Shown: positions 12,468 through 23,355 of the stretch, in pieces
Position numbering within the stretch: position 1 is the stretch's first letter
Layout: every line of letters starts with the position of its first letter
Source of the DNA: Glaciozyma antarctica PI12
Lineage: Eukaryota > Basidiomycota > Microbotryomycetes > Kriegeriales > Camptobasidiaceae
Assembly (NCBI GenBank): GCA_002917775.1
Contig: KZ627157.1
Coordinates: 1,311,384 to 1,371,252, forward strand
Length of the DNA stretch: 59,869 bases
Direction of reading: 5' to 3'
Translations under genes and position numbers: made by a program
Notes under the pieces: generated by a model
What the model was told of the DNA's origin: nothing
Seen by the model: the letters and a program-made list of their open reading frames with translations, nothing else
Database searches by the model: none

Positions 12468-13678
12468 ATGGACCCCTCGACACTTTCCTACAACCTCGCA
12501 TCCCCACCGACCGTTGCGGGCCTGCTACACGGCGAGCCGATCGCCCCCTTTTCTCTAATCCACTAGACCACAGGATCCACGTCGGGACACTCTATGGCGA
12601 TAATTTGGGAGCGACATGGAAACCAGGCGTCGTCGCAGTTAAAATGGTCGAGGANNNNNNNNNNNNNNNNNNNNNNNNNNNNNNNNNNNNNNNNNNNNNN
12701 NNNNNNNNNNNNNNNNNNNNNNNNNNNNNNNNNNNNNNNNNNNNNNNNNNNNNNNNNNNNNNNNNNNNNNNNNNNNNNNNNNNNNNNNNNNNNNNNNNNN
12801 NNNNNNNNNNNNNNNNNNNNNNNNNNNNNNNNNNNNNNNNNNNNNNNNNNNNNNNNNNNNNNNNNNNNNNNNNNNNNNNNNNNNNNNNNNNNNNNNNNNN
12901 NNNNNNNNNNNNNNNNNNNNNNNNNNNNNNNNNNNNNNNNNNNNNNNNNNNNNNNNNNNNNNNNNNNNNNNNNNNNNNNNNNNNNNNNNNNNNNNNNNNN
13001 NNNNNNNNNNNNNNNNNNNNNNNNNNNNNNNNNNNNNNNNNNNNNNNNNNNNNNNNNNNNNNNNNNNNNNNNNNNNNNNNNNNNNNNNNNNNNNNNNNNN
13101 NNNNNNNNNNNNNNNNNNNNNNNNNNNNNNNNNNNNNNNNNNNNNNNNNNNNNNNNNNNNNNNNNNNNNNNNNNNNNNNNNNNNNNNNNNNNNNNNNNNN
13201 NNNNNNNNNNNNNNNNNNNNNNNNNNNNNNNNNNNNNNNNNNNNNNNNNNNNNNNNNNNNNNNNNNNNNNNNNNNNNNNNNNACCGTCGCCGAATTCTTC
13301 ACGCCCTTCGTCCCCATCGACTCGCCCTCCCCGTCCTCCTCCCGCTCTGCCTCACCTCTCCCCCCATCCCGGACGCCTTCCCCAGCCCCCGAATGCAATA
13401 TCTCGTTATCCACGTCCGCGTCTCCGACTCCCGAACCACCACCCGTGCGCAAGACTCTCTTCCTCGGCACCGCCAGCGACTTTGCCCTCATCGGCAGCAT
13501 CTTTCGCATCCTCGGAACTCCCACTCTCCAATCCTGGCCCGTACGTCTTTCCCCATTCTCTCACTGCCCTCCCCCGCTGACTTTTACACAGGAAACCGCC
13601 ACTCTCCGCGATTTCGCACACATCACTTTCCTCCCGCACCCGCCTACACCTCTCCTCTCGCACCTCTCGTATCTCTAG
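12468..13678 (+). CDS. CDK-like Ser/Thr protein kinase, middle lost in assembly gap
   Basis: Both ends of a kinase domain are visible on either side of the run of N. Before the gap: VGTLYGDNLGATWKPGVVAV followed by KMVE, a degenerate glycine loop and the VAVK lysine. After the gap: a Pro/Ser-rich insert, then GTASDFALIGSIFRILGTP and, past an intron, the ETATLRDF region of a CDK C-lobe. This order (lobe-end helix, ILGTP, WP) recalls the CDK-activating-kinase-like fungal group, but the catalytic loop and activation segment are hidden. The ATG at 12468 connects to the kinase frame only if a 35-nt GC-AG intron (12532-12566) is removed. That start is therefore probable, not proven. It is divergent to CSN1. 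Confidence 0.72.
12655..13282. other. Assembly gap (628 N)
   Basis: An uninterrupted run of N inside the kinase gene. Open frames drawn across it are meaningless. The run shows that the sequence is a draft assembly joined by scaffolding. Confidence 0.99.
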
Positions 13679-14838
13679 AATTTATAGAGGATGTAGAGGT
13701 TGGTGGAATGGTTGTTGGTGTTTTTTGTGATTTTTAGGGTGCGGGCATGCGGGCCGGCGGAGAGGTTGGGAGGTTGGGTGAGGTGGGGGGGTGGGGTGTT
13801 GGGGGAGATGCTGAGGGGGGTGTTGGGGTGATAGTGAGTTGTTTGAGAGGGCGGAAAGAAGCTTGTTGATTTGGGTTGTCAGGGGGAGCGCGGCCGTGCG
13901 GTAAGCTCGGGAGCGAGCGAGGTAGCGAGGCTCGTCCTGGGCTCTTTCTCTGGGAGGGAAGCAGGTGCGTGTGTCCTCTTCCGTACATATTTGCGTACTC
14001 ACTGCTGCCATAGCCTGCTCGCCGAAGGAGCAAGGGCCTCACTAGAGACAGGCGCCGGAACTTCCGAAGTTGGTGGTATTTGATCAGACGCCTTGAAGTC
14101 CGGAACGGTCGCTTCTTTGGTTCTACGCTCTCTCACCTGCTCGTTACTGCGCACGACTGCTTGTACCCGGCTTCGTCGCACTCATTGCGGAGGAAGCGGC
14201 AGCGAGGCCCAACGAGGACAACGAAAAGAGGGAATCGGACGGTCTTCGATCTGCGCTCGCAGGCTTGTCCAACTTCGATTACTTCTATTCTGAGAACCAC
14301 TTGCTCGCATCTTGAACACGCTCGGGAGTCATCAGCACTCCCAGCAAGACCCTCAGCTCTCGCTGAGCCCCCGGACTGACCCACCTCGCTGCGAGCGTCT
14401 TCGAGCCGCCCTCGTGCGTGCGAAAAGGGTGCGCACCGCAAACTCTCTGGAGGAGTTTCGTGATTTCGTCTCTTTCGTTGCGACTGAGACGCTTTGGACG
14501 AGGGCAAGCGGGTCCGCATTCTCCGGAACGATCTTCTCGACGATATCCACGGCTACACGCAACCTTGTCACTGGAACGGGCACGGCTGCTTCTGCGAACT
14601 CGTTACAGACATTACAGATGGGACCGCACGACGACGAGAGCGAGGGGAGAAGGCTGTGCGAGAGAGTACAGGGGATGTGAGCTCGGCATCTTTCTCGCTG
14701 CGACGCTGCAAACGGCGCCGACAGACCAAGATTCGACCTTCCAGCTTTCAGAGCCAATCACTGTCTCCCCCCGAATTCAACTTCGCCAGCTTCACCTAAT
14801 CGCACATTGATTTACAGCCGCCCCTGCTCTAGCGAGAC
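13679..14838. other. Convergent intergenic region, 1.16 kb, no gene supported
   Basis: This lies between the stops of the kinase (+) and the NME6-like gene (-). That is long for a convergent gap in this window; others are 60-450 bases. Open frames on both strands around 14350-14800 have some cysteines but no start/splice context and no domain I recognise. The first 200 bases are G-rich and low complexity. A small lineage-specific gene or a non-coding RNA cannot be excluded. Confidence 0.5.
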
Positions 14839-15730
14839 CTACTGAGGGAGATCCCGATGGTTCGCCAACCACCACTCCGCATCCCACCCCTCAAACAACT
14901 GCGCCAACTCCTTCCTCGCGCTTTCCTCCGAATCCGACCCTGCTGTTCGTTAGTTCCTTCCTCGCGCGACAGCGAAAAAAAGCGCGCACCGTGAAACCCG
15001 TTTCGCGTGTCGCTCATGCCGTACCTTGCGCGAAGGGTTTCGGGATGGAGCCATTGGGCTTTGTAGACGTGCGTTGGGCCGATGAGAGTTCTCCAGTGGG
15101 TAACGGCGGAGGGACCGTGGAGGGCGAGAGCGAGGAAGGGACCGGAGGTGGCGTGCTGTATCTGTGCGTTGGCGGAGTTAGTTTTGAGTGCGAGGGGAAT
15201 AGAGTGGGAAAGACGTGCGAGACGAGGAAAGTAGAAGCGGCCTGTAGCGGAAATCAGTCGGAGCAGCGAGAGAGAGGGGGAGGGAGAGATGAAGCGAACC
15301 TGCGTGCTCGCCGTAGAACTGCAGGAGGGGTCAGATGCGGTCCCCGTCAAAGAAGGGGAAGGACGCACTTGTTCTGCGTCTGATTCTCGCCAGAAGATCT
15401 TCTTCGACCGCACGATCTGCGGAGTACGAGAGAGTCAGGGCAGGAGCAAGCGTCTGAGCGGGAGGAAGACGAACCTGGAGCCCGCTGGCTTTAATTGTTC
15501 GCAGGACCTCTGAAAGCGAACAGCAATATCGTCAGTCATTCTTCTGCGTGAATAGAATGCGAGAGCTCACCCTGGACGTGCGCCTGAGAACCGCAGAGCG
15601 ATGGCTTCAGGATCCCGAGCGTCAACTGCGTTTGTGGCGACATCGGACGCTGGACAAGATAGCTGCTTCGGTGCTGAGCCTTCCTGTGTAAGCGGACATG
15701 CCTTAGCACCACGTAAACAGCGAGCAGCAT
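14839..15730 (-). CDS. Nucleoside diphosphate kinase, NME6 type, probably mitochondrial
   Basis: Transfers the gamma phosphate between nucleoside triphosphates and diphosphates through a phosphohistidine. The sequence follows the NME6 pattern closely. LTLGILKPSLCGSQAHVQ is the first strand with the KPS/KPD site. SGPFLALALHGPSAVTHWR and LIGPTHVYKAQ follow, and the active-site block DTRNGFHGSDSEESA contains the catalytic His. The HG junction is restored by an intron with donor GTGCGC, leaving a short acidic-aromatic tail (WDAEWWLANHRDLPQ). The ATG at 15730 adds about 29 residues with many Arg/His/Lys and no acidic residue, as a mitochondrial presequence would. The alternative ATG at 15643 (MSPQTQ) would give the bare domain. 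Confidence 0.87.
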
Positions 15731-16162
15731 CGAAGCTTACGATGCGGAACGAGAGGAGCAGTCAGCGGAAGCTGGCGGGCGGGCTGGATCGGAGCCTCGT
15801 CTGAAGATCCTGAGTCGGCGAGAATGGCTTGATGAGCTGCTCGACGTCGATTCGAGACTTGAAGCGCAGGAGCAGAGGTAGGGCAGCAACGAAGGAGCGT
15901 TCTCTCCTGCTCAGCTCTCTCGTGCTCCTCGAGCGAAATTGCCGGGTACGCTCCGAGTGCGAACCAAGGAGCCACGACGACACGTACTGAATACGAGGGC
16001 AGCTGCACACGAACAAGAGACGCGAGAGGAAGACAGGGCGACCTCACTCGCGGCGGGACTCAGGATTAGGCGAAGCAAAAAATGACCTCGCTGCCGAAAG
16101 CTCTCTCTCTGCTCCCTGGTCTCAGCACGATCATACTTAACGCTCGTTACATCCCCATCTAT
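15731..16162. other. Intergenic region upstream of the NME6-like gene
   Basis: About 430 bases between the NME6-like start and the stop of the RNA polymerase I gene. A minus-strand open frame covers part of it (15703-16047), but its sequence has no domain and no clear splice link to the kinase. It is best read as leader and promoter. Confidence 0.45.
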
Positions 16163-19100
16163 CTACGCCTCCACCGCCGATAGGACCCCAAAGACTCCCG
16201 TCCCGCTCTTGGGAACCTTGCCGAGGACGATGTTGGCCGAGGGCGTTCCCAGGTCGTCGAAATCTCCGAAGAGCGCCGCCTCGGCGACAAAGTTGGCAGT
16301 CGTCTCGAAGGACGCCTTGAGGAAGGGGGAGGAGTTGTTGGAGAGACCGGTTCGGTTGAAGGGCTTGTAGGCTCCTTCGCACGTCTGCGGCACATCGAGA
16401 GATCGTTAGCGCAGGGTTCGAAAAAGGGAGAGACGAGCGACGCACCATGTAGTCGGCAATGACGGTAAGATGACGGAAGTCGACGCCGATACCGTACACC
16501 GAGAAGACGCCCGACATCTCCTTGATGATGGACGTTCGCGCCGCCTCGACTCCATACGTTCGGAGGATCGCACCGATGTCGTTCGTGTAGATCTGGTTGA
16601 GGTCGATAACGCCGTTGGCAAAGTTCCAGCACGCCTTGAGATTGACTCCTTCGGTCATCGCCATGCGCTGTTGACGGTGACGGTCAGCAATCGCTCGAAA
16701 AGCGGAAAGGGAGAGCAACGTACGATGGCAGCAGCCTTCTCGTTCGCAGCCTTGGCGACGAAGCAGCGCGAGATGCCAGCAATCTCGTGCACGATGGCGG
16801 AACGACAGCAGGTCTCGACGATGCCGACGAGGAGAAGCTTGTGGGCTTGCGAGGAGAACTGCGCAGCGAAGGCTAATCAGCAACTGCCTCGAGACGCTCG
16901 AACGAAACGGCACGCACCTCGAGCTCGAGCTCGCACCACTCGCCGCCCTCCTTGTCGAACTTGACTCGGTCAACGTATCGCGACGACCCAGCAATCTTGC
17001 GCTCAATCGCCTTCATCCGATCCACGCTCTCGACCTTGTTCCTCTTGATCGCCTCCTCGCTCTCATCCTCGCTCGCGCTATCCTCCTCCTCGCTCCCACT
17101 ATCCGCGAAAGCCTTCTCCAGCCCCACTTCCCCACTCTCGTCGTCCTCATCCTCGTCGGATTCGTACGTAACCTCGTCCTTGCCCTGCCTTCCCCTCCTC
17201 GCATCGTCCGCATCTCCATCGTCCTCCTCTCCCTCGTCTCGTGCGACGACTCCATCGTCCTCGGCGACTTCGCCAGCGAGGTCGTCGCCGCGAGCGAGCG
17301 CAGCCGTGCTGACCTTGCGCGCCTTGCCCATGTCGCCCGCCTGCGTCTTCGTCTCCTTGTCGTTGTTCTTGATCTCCTTGAGGATCGCGCGATCGAGGAT
17401 GGGGACGAAGGTGCGCTGGATACCGAGGAGGATCTGCTCGGGAGTGATGTCGTACTCGGAGGTGTAGTCGGCGCGGGGGTAGAGGGCGAGGCGGATCGTG
17501 TAGAGCTTTTGGCGCGAGAACGCGTTGTCGCTCGTCTTGGCGGAGAGGCGCTCGCGGACGGTGACTTCGTCGACGATTTGGGAGAGGGTGAGGCGGGTCG
17601 ACGAAGCGCAGAACGTCTTGAGGCGCTCCTCGGAGACGGAGTCGAGGACGGGGAGTTGCATGGTGGGCGTGCGGATGTTCTGGGAGGCGGTCATGACGAT
17701 CTCACGAAGACGGGGGATTCCGAGCGTGACGTTGGCCGCTCCGTGACCTGCGAAAGCAAGCGTGAGTCTTCGTGCGCTAGAAAGACGGAAGAGGTCGCCA
17801 CGCACCGGCGAAATGGAAGGTGTTGAGCGTCATCTGCGTCGAGGGCTCTCCGACTCTGCGAACGAAGAGATGTCAGCGAACGTCTCGGTGAAGAAAGCAC
17901 TCCGACTCACCCTTGCGACGCGAGCAGACCGACAGCCTCTCCAGGCTCAACGAGACTGCGCATGTAGCGCATGTTCATGAGCGAGCGGAAGTGGTCGACG
18001 GTCATGAGGTCGTCGGCACGAATGAACGCAGGCCAGTCGGCGCGGTGCTTCTTCTTCGTCTTGAGGAGTCGATGAGGGTTGGTCTCGATGTACTTCTCGA
18101 TCGCTGCGGCGTACGTCTCGGAGATGCTGCCGAGGTGGGTCGAAGGGTTGTAGAGGGAGAGGGAGGGAGGGTTCTCGTTGGGGTGCTTGAGCGCCTTCTT
18201 CGAATACGTGTGGCCCATGTCCTGGATCTTGTCGCTCGTGAGGACCTCCTTGGGGCGGAACCGCTCGACGAGGGAGGCGACGTTGCGAACGGCGAACTCG
18301 AACTGCATGAGGTGCTTCTGCTTGGTGACGTCGAGCGAATCCTCGCCATAGTTGAACTGGAGGACGCTCGAATCCGAGTTGCGAACCGTGTTGTCGTAGT
18401 GAACGCGAAGACCTTCGAGATGCTTGATGAGGCAGCGCTGGAGGTATCCCGATCGACTCGTCTTGACGGCGGTGTCGATGAGTCCCTCGCGACCGGCCAT
18501 GCAATGGAAGTAGTACTCCTGCGGCCGAATTCCCGTGAGGAAGCGACCTGCGACGAATCCTCCCGCTCGCGGGGCCGTCTCGAACGCCTTGAACGAAGGG
18601 AGCGTCTTGCCGCTGACCATGGTCGGTACGCGACGTCCTTCGAGCGACTGCTGACCGAGGAGGCAAGAGATCTGCGACGCGTTGACGTTCGATCCCTTTG
18701 CTCCCGAGACGGTCATCATCTGCATGTTGTTGTGCGGGAAGGGCTTGACGAGACCGCTAGGTAGGCATGTCTTGATGAGCTTGGTCGTAACTTGGTTCGT
18801 CTCGCCCTCGACCGTCGCGTCGAGTCCTGCGAGCTTGTAGTCGTCGCGAAGGATGAGCTCGAGGCGAAGACGAAGGTCGTCCGCCGTCTCGGGGCGAGTC
18901 TTGTCCGCGTCCAAAAGCCCGACGTACTCGAGCGCCGCGTCGAGTCCCTTCTCGTTGACGCCAGCGAGCATCGCTCGTCGATCGGCGTTTCCTTTCTCGG
19001 TGAGGAGAAGGTCGTCCATTCGACAGCTGAAGGCTCGGCTCTGGAGGAACTTGGTGAGGACCCGCGAAAGGATCGAGAGGAGCTTTCCAGCGACCTCGGC

Positions 19101-22100
19101 GCCGTAGAGCTCAAAGACCGAGTGGACGAGTCCGTACGGCGACGCTCCGATTTGCGCCTTGTCGAGGATGCCGGTGAGGAGCTCGCCGTCGACGAAGAGG
19201 ACGTTCTCCTCGGCCGTGTGAACGCCCCAGGCCGAGCCAGGAACTTTGCCTCGGCAGGAGAAGTTGAGGCCGCCCGCGTTCGGAGGCTTGATGTTCTTCA
19301 TGAGCGTCGAGATCTGTTCGAGCGAGTAGGTCAGCTTGGGAAGTCGGGAAGCGAGAGGAAGAAGAACGCACGACCTGCTTGCCCGTCCACAGAGGTTGCG
19401 GCTTCCAGATCGCTGGAGGAACCGTCAGGACCATTCCTCCTCCCGAGTAGTCGTCCTCGGGTCGCAGAGCGCCGTAGATGAGCTGGTAGTACTCCTCGCG
19501 AGTGAAGAAGGTGTCCTTGTTCGTGAGCCACACGCCGGCGACGACGTGATCCTGAATGAGACCGCGGAGGGGGTTGCCGGACGTGGGGACGAGGTACTGG
19601 TTGTCGGTGTTGGCGATGAGGCGAGCCTCGGCTTGCGCGATGAGACTTTGAGGGAAATGCATGTTCATCTCTGCGGTCAGAGGGTCAGCAAGCGAACCTG
19701 CGTGGTGAGAACCTGCGAGAGCGCACCATCTCCGTCGAAATCGGCGTTGTACGAGTTGCTGGAAACGAGAGCTAGATCAGCTCCTGCTCACGCTCGATCG
19801 CGACAGAAAGAAAACTCACCAGTTGGCGTAGTGCATTCGAATCGTCTTCTCGCCCTTGAGCACGCGCACGCGATGGCACATCATACTCGGCTTGTGGAGG
19901 GTGGGCTGACGGTTGAGGATGACGATGTCGCCGTCTGCGAGATGGCGGTAGACCTTGCGGTTGATCTGAGCGGTGCGAGTGTGGGGGAGGCCGACGTCGG
20001 GGCGGTCGAGGCGGGAGGTGGTAGAGCGGGATTCGGGAGTGAGGAGCTTGTTCGCGTGCGCGGTTCGCTCTTCCTCCGTCAGTCGGTCCTGAGTTCCGCT
20101 TTAAATCAGCGACGCACAGGAATAGACTGGGAACGCAACGCACGAGGGAGAGGAGGTTGCCGTCTTCCATCTGGATGTAGCTCGCCCCAGGATGGATGTT
20201 GGGACCGTTGATGACGAGGCGACGGAGGTGCTGAACGTTGTGGGCGGTGACGGGTTCGGGGAAGGTGAGCTTGCGAGCGAAGATGGGAGGGACTCCAATC
20301 TCGTTCGTCTCGATGTTGACGTCGGGAGAGATGACAGATCGGGCGGCGTAGTTGACTCGCTTTCCCTGCGAGAACAAGTCGGATCAGCTATGTACGACGA
20401 GGGAGACAGCAAGTGAGGAACGCACCATCATGTTCTTGCGGAACAGTCCGTCTTTCTTCTCGAGCAGCTGCTTGACTCCCGGCGGAGGAAGCTTGCCGCC
20501 TCGCACGATCATCGGGTTCTTCGTGCTGTCCATCATGCTCGTCACCGCGATCTGAAGGTTGATCAAGCTCTCAAGGAGCTGAGTGTAGAGCCTCGCCTTG
20601 TCCGGCTTGGGACGTCCCTTTTCTCCGACGAGTTCGATGACCTCCTCCGATACGGGCAAGCTCGCCTGCGCGAACGCGACGCTGAGGTCCCGAACGGTGA
20701 ACGTCTGGCGGAGGATGCCGTTGAGGAGGGAATTTTGAGGGTTCTCGAAGACCTGGTCTCCCATCGTCGCGGCGGGGCGGAAGCGGGTTGGGGGAACGCA
20801 GACGACATCCATGAAGAAGATGTCGGCCGAGGCTTTCGAGGTCGAGGCGACGGGGGAGGCGGCGGTGGCGAGGGGACCGTGAGGGGCGTAGAGAAGGGCG
20901 ACGATGGGAGCTTCGTGCTTGAAAAGGAGGCGAAGGTGGGCGCGAACTTCGTCGGGAGGCACGATGCGCTCCGTCTGCTTCTTGCGCGTCCCACCGACGT
21001 CCTTCTCCGTCCGTCCTTCCTCGTCCTTCTCCTCGTCCGAAGAGTCGTTGGCGTCCTCGTCGACGTCCATTCCCATCTCCTCCTTCTCAGCGTCTTCGCT
21101 CTCCTCGCTCGTCGAGCTCCCCCGGCGCTTCCTCCCCTTGCCCTTGCCCTTGCCAGTGATCCCGACGACCTCGTCCTCTTCCTCACTCTCGCTCTCCTCC
21201 TCGCTCGCTCCATCTTCGTCCCGTCCGTCCATGATCGCGTCCTCCGCCTGCGACCGCGCGGCGAGTGCTTGAAGGAGAAGAACGTTCCGACGCCGAATCC
21301 CTGCGGCCTTGTGGTAGTGACGCTGCTTGGGGACGAGGCCGTACTCGATGATCTTGGTGTGGCCCTCCTTCCTCGTTCGATGAGCGTACCTGCGGTCCTC
21401 GTTAGCTTCGCCCTCCCTACCGCAAAAGAGGACGGGACTCACGCTCCGCACCTCCCACACTTCTTCTTCGTCAAGCTCTTGAGGAACTCGGCGATGACCT
21501 TCTTTCGTCGGTCATAGACGATCCCGCTCTTCTTGTACTCGTCCCTCCCCTGCTCTTTCGACCGTGAAAGGCACACGCTGACCCAAGTATCGAGCCGATG
21601 CTTGTACTGTGCCACCGTCTCCGCTGCCTCCTCCGTCGACTCTCCCTCCTCTGCGTCCGAGAGTGTCGCGTTGGCGGCTTTGCCGGCGGCGCCTTTAGGG
21701 ACGGGAGCGTTGGTGCGCATGGTGAGGGAGTCGATGGCGTCGGCTTGCACGACGAGGCCGTGTTCGAGGAGGGTGAGCTTGGCGATGTATTTGAGAACCT
21801 GCACGAGTCGCTCGCTTCAGCTACTTTCGGCGAGAAAGAAGGAAGTGAGAGCACGTACGGAGACTTCGGTCGCGAGGAAGTGGTGGCAGTAGGTGCAGGT
21901 GCCGCGGAGGAGTTGGAAGGCTTGAGTCATGTAGAGGGGGTGGAAGACGGGGGCGGGGAGCTCGATGTGCCCAAAGTGACCCGGGCAGTCGAAGGAGGAG
22001 AGACGGCAAGTGGTGCAGCTGTGTGCGAAGGACAGGTCAGCGCGTGTTCGCCTGGATGAGCTCGTGTGCCTCAGCGAGTTCATCCTCCTCAGATCATCTC

Positions 22101-22597
22101 CGTATAAAGCCCCTTAACCCATCGCAACCTCTCGCATAGCAGCTCCAGCTCCGACGCGAGCTTGCCGTAGCTCGAGCAGAACCTCTGCAAGGCGATCCTC
22201 CTCAGCCCATCCCTCCACTTTGCCCTGCGCCCACCCTCACGCACTCGTCCCTGAGCCTTTAGATAGCTTGTGCGCGTTCCAGACCCGACCTGGTAGCTAC
22301 CCCGAAGAGCTGAGCTTGTCAAGAAGCGCCTCTTCCAGCACTACCTCGCTCAGCTCCTCCTGCTTCCCTCGTCCTTCCCTACTCTCCCGCTTCAACCCCA
22401 CCCTCAACTTACATGTCTCCCTTCCCCCTAGGCCCGAAAGCCGGATCGTACATGCCTCCCGCATTCGGTTGGTTCTGGTTGTCGAATAGTACGGGATTGA
22501 CGACTTGTTTAACCGATATTCTGCGGCAGTCGTCTGACTGAAGGGCGGAGAAAGAGATGGAGGTGATTGTCGAGGAGATTGGCTGAGCTGGATCCAT
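16163..22597 (-). CDS. RPA190: DNA-directed RNA polymerase I largest subunit
   Basis: Catalytic subunit of Pol I, which makes the large rRNA precursor in the nucleolus. The start at 22597 gives [20 protein letters not shown] and [14 protein letters not shown], the family N-terminus. It is followed by the zinc-binding clamp ([20 protein letters not shown]), a second Cys/His element (CTYCHHF) and KKCGRCGA. A long acidic insert typical of Pol I lies near 21000-21250. Next come the [20 protein letters not shown] block and the catalytic NADFDGDEMNMHF triad of Asp, split by an intron near 19730-19670. The bridge/trigger region ([20 protein letters not shown]), a second acidic stretch and the C-terminal [20 protein letters not shown] block follow. 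The acidic inserts and C-terminus fit Pol I rather than II or III. The first intron (22019-22412) is 394 nt. Confidence 0.96.
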
Positions 22598-23355
22598 CGT
22601 GAGCTCGTCGTCGTCGTCCCTCACGAGCACCGAAAGGAGATCGCGAACTTTGGCCCAGGAGCTCGCTTTCGCTTTCGCCCGGCGAAGTGCGCGTGGGCTG
22701 TTTTCGAATCCCCTCCCTTCGGATTCCTCCACACCTCACCTAGATCCACGCCGTGCAATCAGAGCGCTCTTAACAGCGTCGAAGAACTCCTTGCGTGCGC
22801 TGGACGCCAACCCAGCCGCCTTCGAACCAAGAGGAACCGCCAACTCGTCGCGTCTCCAGCTCCCGCTCCCTTACCCCGCTTAAAGCTCCAGGGACACAGG
22901 CGCGTGTGATTGCTAGTGAGCTTCTTGCTTTGAGCTGGAGAGCGGCAATTGGATGGGTGGAGTTAGGAGGGAGGGAAGAAGCTGAGGAGGCACCGCGCGC
23001 CGAGGGTGTTGGAAGGACGCGACAGCTGGGAGGCTGGTGTGGCGCCTTCCAGACGGGCGTGGAGCCACAAAGGTCGGTTAGAATCAAGGCGGCACGTGGT
23101 GACCAGCAGGTGCAGCTGCTGGAGTTGGCTCGTTCGAGGCGGGGGACTTGCTGAGTCGCTCCAGCTCCGAACTGCTCGCTCCATCTCACACCAGCGCGTT
23201 GCTGTTACCTTGCTGACTCTTTCCATAGTATTTTAGGAGCTGGCTGTTGTGCGTGTGAGAGCTCTGCAACCAGCTGAAGGTGAGTGGGCTGCTCGACCTC
23301 GTTGCGTCTTGAGATCCTGACGCCAACCCCCTCACCCAAAGCGAGCGCGCCCGGT
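22598..23355. promoter_or_regulatory. Divergent promoter region, Pol I subunit and GCP4
   Basis: 758 bases separate the two start codons. No recognisable open frame or RNA gene is present. The position makes it the shared upstream region of both genes. No specific site can be named. Confidence 0.5.

Noticed and set aside
12245-13678. Open frames running through the N gap
   Set aside because: Unknown bases cannot break a frame, so the length is artificial. Only the flanking kinase segments are used.
14353-14799. Cysteine-containing open frames on both strands in the 1.16-kb convergent gap
   Set aside because: No start context, no splice partner and no recognisable family; kept only as an unassigned region.
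15703-16047. Minus-strand open frame upstream of the NME6-like gene
   Set aside because: No domain, and no splice junction that joins it to the kinase in phase.
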